From the NCBI GenBank assembly GCA_003427395.1, contig BFEA01000012.1, forward strand, positions 810,751-845,539: 34,789 nucleotides of DNA. The letters are read 5' to 3'. The notes beneath the pieces are model-generated. The model did not search any database and had not been told where the DNA came from. It saw nothing but the letters and a program-made list of their open reading frames with translations. The DNA comes from Chara braunii (taxonomy: Eukaryota; Streptophyta; Charophyceae; Charales; Characeae). A program made the translations under genes and the position numbers. Numbering within the stretch: the stretch's first letter is position 1; every line of letters begins with the position of its first letter. Of this stretch, positions 7,619 through 15,188 are shown one piece after another.

Positions 7619-7895
7619 TTATCTGTCCGCACCTCGGCAGATAGGACAGCTACGGTGAGGATGATGTGGATTTTCACAAGGATACCCAAGGAGAGCTGAG
7701 CTTGTACAACATTCAGCAGGACAGCTAGCATGAACCATCCCATCAAAACAGTCCTGACAGAGGACATGTTGTCCACATGTCAAAAAAACAGCAGGACGTT
7801 CATCACAGTGCGGCATCATGCAGTGCTGATAGCGTCCTTGGGCACCAAAAGGGACAACGTATATCTGGGTGATAGGGATGTGTACACCCTTCAGT
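7619..7895 (-). pseudogene. RING-finger domain of the composite element, copy 2 (5'-truncated)
   Basis: Minus strand, ending at a TAA at 7619-7621. Key residues are GRYQHC and PHC, then LTCGQHVLCQDCFDGM, AECC, LLGYPCENPHHPH and a final CPICRG. The ligand order C-x4-C, C-x2-H-x2-C-x2-C, then CxxC after 33 residues fits a C3HC4 RING with a slightly wide first pair. All eight ligands are present, unlike copy 1. Upstream of about 7895 the homology stops at a TA-rich tract, so no Josephin or RT remains. It is probably a 5'-truncated retrocopy. Confidence 0.6.
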
Positions 7896-8030
7896 ACAGA
7901 CGGCGGCATATATATACGTCTAATATACATATATATGGGCATATACATGTATATAGTGCGATGGTATGGCCGCTTGGACGATCCATCATGCTGGTAACGT
8001 GGCAGTGGGGTATCAGAAGACCCACCGGGG

Positions 8031-8352
8031 GAATTGCGATAACGAGGACAAAAACATGCCCTTGGCGCCAAATCCAAGTAAACTTTGGCTACCTATCTTA
8101 ACCCGAAAACAATGGTCGGTCTTTATAGCTGGCTGCATTTGGGCCAACTTGCAGTCTTGATACAGCGATAAGGACCGGGCGTTCTACTCAGGGGAATCGG
8201 GATAACAAGGACGAAAAACATGTTCTTGGCGCCAAATCCAAGAAAACTTTCGCTACCTGTTTTAACCCGAATACAACGGCCGGCCGTTATTGCTGACTGC
8301 ATTTGGGGCAACATGCAGTCTAGATACAGCAATAATGACCGGGCGTTTTATT
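8031..8352. repeat. Tandem duplication, about 163-bp unit
   Basis: The block at 8031-8193 repeats at 8194-8352 with scattered substitutions. Shared strings include TTGGCGCCAAATCCAAG, TTAACCCGAA and GACCGGGCGTT. No coding sense was recognised. Confidence 0.85.
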
Positions 8353-8639
8353 TGGGTGAAGACCAACTACCATGAAGCCCATTCGGCTGAATGCCACACA
8401 CATACACTGTTAATAAACAGATCAAGAGTTTGAGTCCTGACGATCAGAACCATACAGTAATACTACTACATGAAGGGCTACACCCTTTTTAAAAGAAAAT
8501 CAAACACAAAAAGAACGCTTGACTAGAGAGCGAACATATGCGGAAAGCGCCCAAGAGGCGGGGCACGGGGGAGAGGCGGTCCGCATGAAGGAGATATATT
8601 TATTTTGTATACATGCACACAGATATATGTTTGACAATG

Positions 8640-9063
8640 GGTCTCGCTCCACTACACTAGACTCTCAAAAACTCGAGAGTTTTGCCTCGCTCCACGTACA
8701 CTAGACAAACCTCTCGAAAATGTGTCTAGTGATGTCGGAAAATGGTCCAGACCCGCACTCTGGACTCCTCTACAGTGCCCAAGCCTGTAGCGCCCATTTC
8801 GTCTAGGGTCCTCCAATCTGGTCTTGAAACGGCGCTGAAATTTGCGAGTCTATCACAAGTCTGGGTGGAGAAACCAGGCTGGCAGTGTGGCGTTGTCGAA
8901 TGGAACAAACAGACTGGACTCTTGACTGTTCAAGTGTCCATTTAGAGTAGCACCCTGCAGTGTAAGTGGAGCAAGGCCGACTTTTTCCATGTTTTCTAGA
9001 GTCTGACAACACTTGATGAACTCTAGACATTTTTCTAGAGCCCAGTGTAGTGGAGCGAGAACC
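8640..9063. mobile_element. Inverted-repeat element (MITE-like) with TCGCTCCACTACACT ends
   Basis: The left end TCTCGCTCCACTACACTAGA (from 8641) and the right end, whose complement reads TCTCGCTCCACTACACTGGG (to about 9062), form terminal inverted repeats of about 20-25 bp. A second similar end occurs inside (about 8684), so copies may be nested. Its interior has no recognised coding. No clear target duplication was found. Confidence 0.5.
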
Positions 9064-9191
9064 GATATTTGTTCAAATGTATATATATATATATGTCTAT
9101 TCAAACGTGTATATACGTCTATATCATATAGCTCGTCATAGAGAACTGCCCGGTCAACCTTAGGAAGAGAGGGAGAAGCAGACAAAAAACG

Positions 9192-9250
9192 GGGTGCCCT
9201 GACAGACTGTCTCCTCGCACTTTCACCGACTCTTCAGGAGGATGAACCTT
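9192..9250 (-). ncRNA. Decayed hammerhead (HHR-d)
   Basis: On the minus strand the first box is CTGAAGA, allowed by the CUGANGA rule, and a GTC triplet is present (CTGTCAGGG). Helix II is broken (GTCGG against GCGAG) and the second box reads GAGAC. Predicted inactive. Confidence 0.65.
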
Positions 9251-9358
9251 CGATATACATAGGGCCTTGCTGCGCTACGCTTGAAACTTGAAGTATCAAG
9301 AGTGTGGCATAACTGCCCGGTCAACCTTAGGAAGAGAGGGAGAAGCAGACAAAAAACG

Positions 9359-9413
9359 GGATGCCCTGACAGACTGTCTCCTCGACTCTTCAGGAGGATG
9401 AACCTTCGATATA
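9359..9413 (-). ncRNA. Decayed hammerhead with helix II deleted (HHR-e)
   Basis: Second unit of the tandem duplication. The loop and part of helix II are missing, so CTGAAGAGTCG runs straight into AGGAGAC. Cannot fold as a hammerhead. Confidence 0.6.
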
Positions 9414-9417
9414 CATA

Positions 9418-9910
9418 GGGCCTTGCTGCGCAACGCTTGAAACTTGAAGTATCAAGAGTGTGGCATGGCTGCATGAACTCTTGACGTGGGATGCCTAAAA
9501 CCTATTCAAGAGCTGTCAGACTCACTCTCGAAAATGTCAAGAGTGAGAGTCATCGCTGCACTCACTAAAGAAAGGGCCTGGCACTCTTGATTTTTTTTTT
9601 CAAGTGCTGTCAGAGGTCACTCCAGAGTGTCACTCTTGACGATTCAAGAGCGCCAGCCTGCAAGTTCATTTTTTTTCAAGAGAGGTCTATAGGACCCTAC
9701 GCGCCCCATTGTTTTTCGAGAGTTTACCTGGAGTCTGGGTGGACAAACCTTCTTAGCTGCGCATAGTGCTTCCTAACCTTCAAGAGTTGAAGAGTTGAAG
9801 AGTTTAGCGTAAGTGCAGCCACAACTGCATATCGGGCATTTCAAGAGTCTGAAAACTCTTGAGCCACGCTTAAACTTTTTCAGGAGTCCAGTGTAGTGCA
9901 GCGAGGCCCA
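9418..9910. mobile_element. Inverted-repeat element with GGGCCTYGCTGC ends
   Basis: The left end AGGGCCTTGCTGCGCAACGC and the right end, complement GGGCCTCGCTGCACTACACT, are inverted to each other. Possible 8-bp flanks are GATATACA and GATATGAT (5 matching bases), compatible with but not proving a hAT-type insertion. The interior has many CAAGAGT and CTCTTGA strings in both orientations, so it may fold extensively. Confidence 0.45.
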
Positions 9911-9933
9911 TAGATATGATAGATTTACAAGGT

Positions 9934-9978
9934 TTAGGCCTCCTGACGAGTCCGTCCGTGAAACTCGGGCGACACAGG
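9934..9978 (+). ncRNA. Decayed hammerhead (HHR-f) cut by an inverted-repeat element
   Basis: Plus strand: CTGACGA, helix II GTCCG/CGGGC with a long loop, then GACACAGGG. The second box is changed and helix III and the cleavage triplet are missing. The sequence passes directly into CAGGGCCTCGCTGC, the end of the next element, which probably inserted in the ribozyme. Confidence 0.55.
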
Positions 9979-10106
9979 GCCTCGCTGCAGTACTCACCAA
10001 ATGTGCAAAAATGAGACTGAATCCACTGGTACAGAACATGGAAAGATATATTGCCATGTTTTGTCTTTTGTGCATGTGGAGACTAGTGCATCAAGGCCCC
10101 TCCCAA
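9973..10106. mobile_element. Short hairpin-like inverted-repeat element
   Basis: Begins CAGGGCCTCGCTGCAGTACT and ends with AGTGCATCAAGGCCCC, which is a partial inverted match. Inside, AATGTGCAAAA...AGAACATGG and CCATGTTTTG...TGTGCATG also pair. Related sequences occur at 16726-16848 and 34420-34515. Confidence 0.5.
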
Positions 10107-10301
10107 ACGCTTCTTTCCGGTTTGTCCTCCCTTTCTGCCACCCGTTCGGTTCAGTGGTTGGTGTCTGCGTGGAGGCTGGGTGCCGCTTGCAGAGGATCTC
10201 TTGGATGTCAAGTGCTGACGTGTAAGTCCTTGCTGCAACCCGGATGGGGTGTGCTGAGGTGGGCTGCATGTCGCGACCGGTAAGGCTTCATTTTCGAACA
10301 C

Positions 10302-10930
10302 GGTTGCAGTGGTAAAGGCATCTGGCTGTTATGGCCGAGGTCACCAATTCGATTCTGTTGTGTTGGCTCCAGGTCGGGTATCGATCTGGCAGGCTCCATG
10401 TCATGACTGGTATGGCTTCATTTTCAGACACCCGGTCAAGGTTGCAGTGGTAAAGGCATCTGACTGTTATGGCCGAGGTCACCCGTTCGATTCTGTTGTG
10501 TAGGCTCCAGGTTGGGTATTGATCTGGCGGGCTCCATCTCGTGACTGGTGTGGCTCCATTTTCGAACACCCGGTCACGGTTGCAGTGGTAAAGGCATCTG
10601 GCTGTTATGGGTGATCTGGGTGTAATGGCCGAGATGGCTTCATTTTCGAACATCCGGTCACGGTTGCAGTGGTATAGGCATCTGGCTGTTATGGGTAATC
10701 TGGCTGTAATAGCCGAGGTCAGGTCACGGTTGCAGTGGTAAAGGCATCTGGCTGTTATGGGTGATCTGGCTGTAATGGCCGAGATGGCTTCATTTTTTAA
10801 CATCCGGTCACGGTTGCAGTGGTATAGGCATCTGGCTGTTATGGGTGATCTGGCTGTAATGGCCGAGGTCACCGGTTCGATTCTGTTGTGTTGGCTCTGA
10901 GTCGGGTAGCGATCTGGCTCTACATCGACA
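10302..10930 (+). repeat. Tandem array of six tRNA-Asn-like units
   Basis: Units start at 10302, 10440, 10578, 10662, 10728 and 10812 (spacings 138, 138, 84, 66, 84). Each begins GGTTGCAGTGGTAWAGGCAT, resembling a tRNA D-arm or A box, followed by the anticodon-arm-like CTGGCTGTTATGG. Complete units end with GGTTCGATTCTG or close variants (B box-like). The GTT in the loop and the CTGGCTGTTA string resemble tRNA-Asn. From the third unit on, the anticodon-like arm is duplicated (CTGGCTGTTATGG, spacer, CTGGCTGTAATGG). No acceptor stem is obvious, so these are not functional tRNA genes. They may derive from a tRNA-derived SINE. A long minus-strand frame here only reflects the repeat. Confidence 0.65.
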
Positions 10931-11155
10931 AAATCTACCAACTACGGCTCACCGGGCAGTTCTGTATGACGATAGAGATACGTGCATGTATTAGATCGAT
11001 ATTTATTAATGCTCTTCTCCTCTTTCCCCTCCGTTCATTCCTTTTCTCTTCCTTTTTTTTTTTGTGAACAAAACGGCAGGCAGCCTTATTTTCAATCATT
11101 ATTTATTTTGTTTGCTTAGTCACGACGACAAGAGGCGGGGCCGAGGGGGAGTGGG

Positions 11156-11309
11156 AGGGGAAGAAATCTTTTGCTTTTTTTTTTTAATTGGACCATTTCT
11201 CGATTTGTGCGTACCATCCTTGCGTAGGGGCCATGCTAATTTGCTAATTACCCTTCTCTGCATCGTTCCAAGTTTAACGGATGTCGTTCGAAGGACAGGG
11301 GAAGAAATC
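11156..11309 (-). mobile_element. U6 snRNA retrocopy with 13-bp target duplication
   Basis: AGGGGAAGAAATC occurs exactly at 11156-11168 and 11297-11309. Between them lies a U6-like sequence on the minus strand, starting precisely at the U6 5' end (GTCCTTCG at 11296) and ending in an A-rich tail (11169-11185 on the complement). The full 5' end, A-rich tail and target duplication are hallmarks of LINE-mediated retrotransposition. Confidence 0.85.
11186..11296 (-). pseudogene. U6 snRNA pseudogene 1
   Basis: Minus strand contains GGAACGATGCAGAGAAG, ATTAGCATGGCCCCTACGCA, AGGATGGTACGCACAAATCG and AGAAATGGTCC, closely matching plant U6. It differs by a 12-nt insertion before ATTAGCATGG (GGTAATTAGCAA), a partial duplication of ATTAGCA. 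The plant-type 3' end supports a green-lineage host. Confidence 0.9.
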
Positions 11310-11599
11310 GTTTTTCGTTCGTTGAATGGAAAAAATTCGGTCATTGTTTGTTCACAAAAGGGCATACTCGGACAAACTAGCACTTTCCGAAGGGAATATG
11401 ACGTCAATTGCCATCAGATACATTAAGAAAAAGGAAATAAAAAAGAGTGAATATGTCCCCCGTACGTTCTTTATGGCTTTACATTGAATATGAACGACTA
11501 TGCATGCATTTGCATATTCATTGAATAAAGACGTGTTTTTTTGGGGAGCAGCTTGGCCACTGCTTAGCTATGCAGTCACTATTCTTATCAAAATGAGGA

Positions 11600-11665
11600 T
11601 GCCCTAATTAACACCCTCATCTTAAATAAATAAATAAATAAATAATAAACAGTGATAATAATAGA
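11600..11665. repeat. (AAAT)n-like tract
   Basis: AAATAAATAAATAAATAATAAA simple repeat. The surrounding 11310-11840 is AT-rich non-coding DNA with nothing else recognised. Confidence 0.8.
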
Positions 11666-11842
11666 CATCCTCATTAACAGGACCATCATTGACTTTAGAA
11701 AAGTCAATTAACCGACCGATGTTGTGTACACACGCGCACGGATTGGGAAATGGTTACACAAAGTTTGGGGAGAAAAAACAGATAAATACTAGATGGATTA
11801 CTTGATGGATTGACCTGATTGGTCGGGTCTTGTTTGCTTAAT

Positions 11843-12003
11843 ATGATTGATTGATTGATTGATCCGATTGGATGATTAATTGATCTGATTGATTGATTGA
11901 TTGATTGATTGACTGATTGATTGGTTGGTTGGTTGGTTGGTTGGTTGGTTGATTGACTGATTGATTGATTGATTGATTGATCGGTTAGTTTGATTGATTG
12001 ATT
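11843..12003. repeat. (GATT)n / (GGTT)n microsatellite
   Basis: Long imperfect tetranucleotide tract with a switch to GGTT at about 11921-11950, interrupted by GATCCGATTGGATG. Confidence 0.9.
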
Positions 12004-12019
12004 GGTTAATCTGATTGAT

Positions 12020-12066
12020 TATGATGGATGGATGGATGGATGGATGGACGGATGGATGGATGGATT
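12020..12066. repeat. (GATG)n microsatellite
   Basis: Tetranucleotide run GATGGATGGATG with one C substitution. Confidence 0.9.
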
Positions 12067-12480
12067 GCCGCCTGTTCGCATGGCTCCTGACCGATAAAGG
12101 GACTGCCTTGAAATACTATAACAATGGAGCGAACAGCCACTGCGCGCCAATGAATGTACGGGGGAAAAGTGACTTGGGGTGAAAATGACCGGGAAATCTT
12201 GCAAGAGAGAAACGAATGCAGAAGGCCCGGGGAGGTCTAGAGGGACTAATGGGGGGTTCTTGGGGTCACCATGGAGAGAGGGGAGGGAAAGGGGGGGGGG
12301 ATGTTAAGAGGGTTCAAGGGTAATGTGATTTGCCTCCAAATTTTACTCACCATGAAATTCATCCTCGCTCAGCAGGTTTCAGGCCGGTCCCAAAAAATAA
12401 AAATAAAAACAAAAAAAAGGGCATCAGAGAAAACCTTTCGTGTGCAGAAACTCCACATTTCCTCGCCGTGAAATGCACTT

Positions 12481-12600
12481 TCACGAAACAAAGGGGGGGG
12501 AAATAAAAGAATGAAATCCAGTAAAAGCGGGCGTGCAGCTTCAAGAAACAAGGGGGGGGGAATAAAAGAATGAAATCCAGTAAAGGTAGTGGTTTGTGCT
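12481..12600. repeat. 60-bp tandem duplication with G runs
   Basis: Two copies start at 12481 and 12541. Each has GAAACAA followed by 8-10 G and then AATAAAAGAATGAAATCCAG. It directly precedes U6 pseudogene 2. Confidence 0.85.
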
Positions 12601-12712
12601 TCAGGGGGGCATTCCTTTGAAATCGGAGCGATACGGAGAAGGGTAATTAGTAAATTAGCATGGCCACTGTAGAGCAAGGATGACAGGCATAAATCAAGAA
12701 ATGGTCCAAATT
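12596..12712 (+). pseudogene. U6 snRNA pseudogene 2
   Basis: Plus strand: GTGCTTCAGGGG at the 5' end, then GGAGCGATACGGAGAAGG, ATTAGCATGGCC, CAAGGATGACAGG and AAATCAAGAAATGGTCCAAA, followed by an A/G-rich tail. It carries the same extra 12 nt (GGTAATTAGTAA) as U6 pseudogene 1, but is more diverged. No clear target duplication. Confidence 0.85.
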
Positions 12713-12887
12713 AAGAAGAAAAAAAAGAAAAAGAAGAAGATGAAGAAGAAGAAGCAGTGGCCACACACTCGGTGTCGAACACGAATCAATCAAATTGAAG
12801 TAGGAAAAAAAAAAATCAAGTAGCAAAAGTGGCCATAGCACGTGTCCTTGTAAGTCAGAACGCGCTCAAAATGTGAGTGTACCAAAG

Positions 12888-12916
12888 AAAAAAAAAAAAA
12901 AAAAAAAAAAAAAAAC
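12888..12916. repeat. Poly(A) run
   Basis: 29 A. It could be the tail of a plus-strand retrocopy covering part of 12713-12887, but no source sequence is recognised. Confidence 0.8.
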
Positions 12917-13165
12917 TACCCACCCCCGCGGAGCCGAAGCTTGCTAATAGCCCCGGTACTTCTGGGTAAACTTTTTTTTTAAAAGGACATAAAAAAGGAT
13001 CACCTACCTACCTGGTTGTTACCTGACATATACTGCGCGTTTGAGCAGTATACACGTATGTAAGAAACGACTTTTTTATCGACTGCGTTGCGTGTGAAGA
13101 CCAATTTGGCCATTGCTTACCTTCTTCTTCTTCCGGTTGTTACCTGACTGGTAAATGACACACTT

Positions 13166-13335
13166 AACTGTTCGTCTTTTACTTCCCTCACTGTAATTTA
13201 CTGTCGTAACTGCTCGTCTTTTACTTCTCTCACTGTTATTTACTGTCGTAACTGTTCGTCTTTCACTTCCCTCACTGTTATTTACTGTCGTAACTGTTCG
13301 TCTTTTACTTCCCTCGCTGTTATTTACTGTCGTAA
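13166..13335. repeat. 42-bp minisatellite (4 copies)
   Basis: Copies of AACTGTTCGTC...TTATTTACTGTCGT start at 13166, 13208, 13250 and 13292. Confidence 0.9.
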
Positions 13336-13347
13336 AAAGCTGGATTG

Positions 13348-13497
13348 AGGGCCTGGCTCCACTGCACAACATTCTAAATGTACCTAGACCTGGTAATGAT
13401 CGCAAAATATTCAAAATGTTCGACTACTAGTCGGAACGCATCTGGTCCAAGAACAGTCCAGGTACATGTACAATGTTGAGTGGAGGAGAGGGGCCCT
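13348..13497. mobile_element. 150-bp inverted-repeat element
   Basis: The left end AGGGCCTGGCTCCACTGCAC and the complement of the right end AGGGGCCCCTCTCCTCCACT are inverted. Inner parts also pair (ACAACATT...GTACCTAGACCTGG with CCAGGTACATGTACAATGTT). It shares the AGGGCC and CTCCACT motif with the elements at 8640-9910. Confidence 0.55.
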
Positions 13498-13600
13498 AAG
13501 GGGTGAAAAATTCTAGTGAAGGGACTTATCGGCTTGATCCCTGGTCGGTAGGTAGAGTTTTCGAATAAAACCCTTGCTCATAAATAAACCCGTGAACCAG

Positions 13601-13602
<2 letters not shown>

Positions 13603-13677
<75 letters not shown>

Positions 13678-13765
13678 TGGTCCGATGGACCACGGATCAG
13701 ATATTAAACTGATCAGAACAGATACTACCACTTGATCTTAGCCAAAAGGCCGAGAAACTGCCTTA
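13603..13765 (-). pseudogene. U2 snRNA 5'-half retrocopy with long poly(A)
   Basis: Minus strand from about 13762: TTCTCGGCCTTTTGGCTAAG, ATCAAGTGGTAGTATCTGTT, CAGTTTAATATCTGAT, then the stem IIa hairpin GTGGTCCATCGGACCAC. The sequence then stops and is followed directly by 74 A (complement of 13603-13676). It contains the branch-site pairing region and stem IIa but none of the Sm site or 3' stem-loops, so it is a 3'-truncated, polyadenylated retrocopy. No target duplication was found. Confidence 0.85.
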
Positions 13766-13849
13766 TATTTTCTTCGTCTTTTTTGAATTCCAGTGTCTAA
13801 CTAATAATACCGTGATGATGAGAGGTTACCAGAAAGAGGAGAAGTGAAA

Positions 13850-13913
<64 letters not shown>

Positions 13914-13948
13914 TTCCTATTTTATAAATTAGAATAGTGACAAGCAAT

Positions 13949-13984
<36 letters not shown>
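13850..13984. repeat. (AAT)n and (CA)n microsatellites
   Basis: An AAT trinucleotide run at 13850-13911 and a CA run at 13951-13984. Both lie just inside the presumed first intron of the iminopeptidase gene. Confidence 0.95.
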
Positions 13985-13988
<4 letters not shown>

Positions 13989-14036
13989 GACCAGTTATAT
14001 TATAAACGGATGAAAAAATAGTTTGAAATTAGAATT

Positions 14037-14038
14037 AC
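14037..14038 (-). other. Putative splice donor of iminopeptidase exon 1
   Basis: Minus strand reads AAG|GTAATT. The exon ends in phase 0 after GNPQGK, where the conserved protein continues with an HGGPGG segment in the family, and the genomic reading frame loses similarity at once. Confidence 0.7.
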
Positions 14039-14590
14039 CTTCCCTTGTGGATTACCACTTTCTTCCCAATAGAGAGAATGAAGATCGGACACTTTCAGGT
14101 AACCCGTCACATTGGGCTCGATCGGTGGGTACAGTTCTTTTCTACTTGCTACTCTGACAGCTGCTGGCTCGTTCACGGGATCCGGATCGGCGACTGTTTC
14201 GTCTGATACCTCAAGATCGCTCATTGCCTTCACCAACTTTTCGTCCGCCATAGCCTTTGCCATAGTTGCTATTTTTTTATTCAGTTGCCGCCGAGGAACG
14301 GTTCCCGCCCACGTCAGTCCACGGTTCCTGCCTTCAAGGGCCACGGCCACAGCCACGCCCGTTGACGGCCAACGGCAGCACCAGGGAAAAGGACTGCGCG
14401 GGAGGGGAAGCGGACTCGAACGCGCGTTGACGAGGCGGCGAGGCGACAACACGGGGGCAAAACATGCGAAGCTGCGCGGGAGGCTCACCTTTCCGCGGGT
14501 CGAGAGACGGCCGACAAGAGCAAATCGAGACATCGCTACCTGCTGGGCCTGGTTCGCGCCCGGCGGGAAGCTGAACTTGGTTGTTTCCAT
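14039..14590 (-). CDS. PIP: Proline iminopeptidase, exon 1 (N-terminal part with transit peptide)
   Basis: The last third, RKELYPPIEPNVTGYLKVS then DLHSLYWEESGNPQG, matches the start of plant and bacterial proline iminopeptidases (alpha/beta-hydrolase, MEROPS S33), which release N-terminal proline from peptides. The catalytic HGGPGG and GxSxGG parts would be on later exons, none of which was seen in the 14 kb downstream. The start is taken at METTKF (14590) because a TATA box lies 52 bases upstream; an ATG at 14797 is also in frame but would lie upstream of the TATA. The 184-residue exon has a 130-residue N-terminal extension rich in Ser, Arg and Ala, plausibly an organelle transit peptide. 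The region is GC-rich unlike its surroundings. It is either exon 1 of a gene with a very long intron or a stranded fragment. Confidence 0.75.
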
Positions 14591-14641
14591 TTCCAGCGCG
14601 TCGACGAGGCCGATTTCGCCTTTTTCTGGCTCGTAGAGGGG

Positions 14642-14650
14642 TTTATAAAT
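14642..14650 (-). promoter_or_regulatory. Putative TATA box of the iminopeptidase gene
   Basis: Minus strand ATTTATAAA in GC-rich surroundings, 52 bases before the chosen ATG. The only evidence is motif and position. Confidence 0.45.
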
Positions 14651-15020
14651 GGCGGGAAATGGAGGAGGAAAGGTTGGGGAAACGGAGGCGGAAAGGGTGG
14701 GGCGGTCTGTGTGCGGACGACCGGACCGGAAGGTCTGTCTGGAGGCCGGGCGCCGCCCGGATTTCCTTTTTCGGGAAGGCAGGACGAGAGGGAGCACAAG
14801 TCCGATTGGGGGCTAGGTCCCACCTACACGAACTAAGCGATATTGACCGTAGATAGCAGAGATCAACAGTTAGAATCTCTTAGTCCGTGCAAGTGGGACC
14901 TTGCCCCGGGGCAACGTGTCGGCTACTACGGGGGCCTCAGCCCACATGCCATCGAATAGTATAGTTTTCTCTTACTGTGTGAGGTTGTGGGACTGTTAGG
15001 AACAGGCGACTGTGTTTTAT

Positions 15021-15188
15021 AAGGATGGTGGGATGATTGGGTAATGGCACCGGCATCTCAATTTTCAAAATTTTATGTAAATTTCCATATGGGACGCTGG
15101 GCCCGGTTCCCAGCACATGTTGCTCCCCACGAATAGATTGGAGCCTTGTTCCCATCAAAAAAAAAAAAAAAAAGGATGGTGGGATGAT
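15021..15188 (+). mobile_element. 134-bp retroposon with perfect 17-bp target duplication
   Basis: AAGGATGGTGGGATGAT occurs at 15021-15037 and 15172-15188. The insert begins TGGGTAATGGCACCGG, contains GGGCCCGGTTCCCAGCAC, and ends TTGTTCCCATC plus about 15 A. Perfect duplications indicate a recent insertion. It has no coding capacity and could be a SINE or a 5'-truncated LINE tail. Its end differs from that of LINE-B. Confidence 0.85.

Larger units (their letters stand above)
9144..9466 (-). repeat. Tandem duplication carrying decayed hammerheads
   Basis: A 167-bp unit (9144-9310) repeats at 9311-9466 with an 11-bp deletion. Each unit holds the HHR-associated string (AACTGCCCGG, AGAGGGAGAAGCAGAC) and a degenerate hammerhead on the minus strand, plus a fragment of an inverted-repeat element end (GGGCCTTGCTGCGC). 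The duplication arose after that end was already joined to the HHR unit. Confidence 0.8.

Noticed and set aside
10288-10941. 217-codon minus-strand open frame with repeated ARCLYHCNRD motif
   Set aside because: It is simply the complement of the tandem tRNA-like array, whose mostly triplet-compatible spacings keep a frame open; no protein family signature.
14591-14797. Upstream in-frame ATG of the iminopeptidase exon
   Set aside because: It lies upstream of the TATA-like box and would place that box in coding sequence; the ATG at 14590 fits better.
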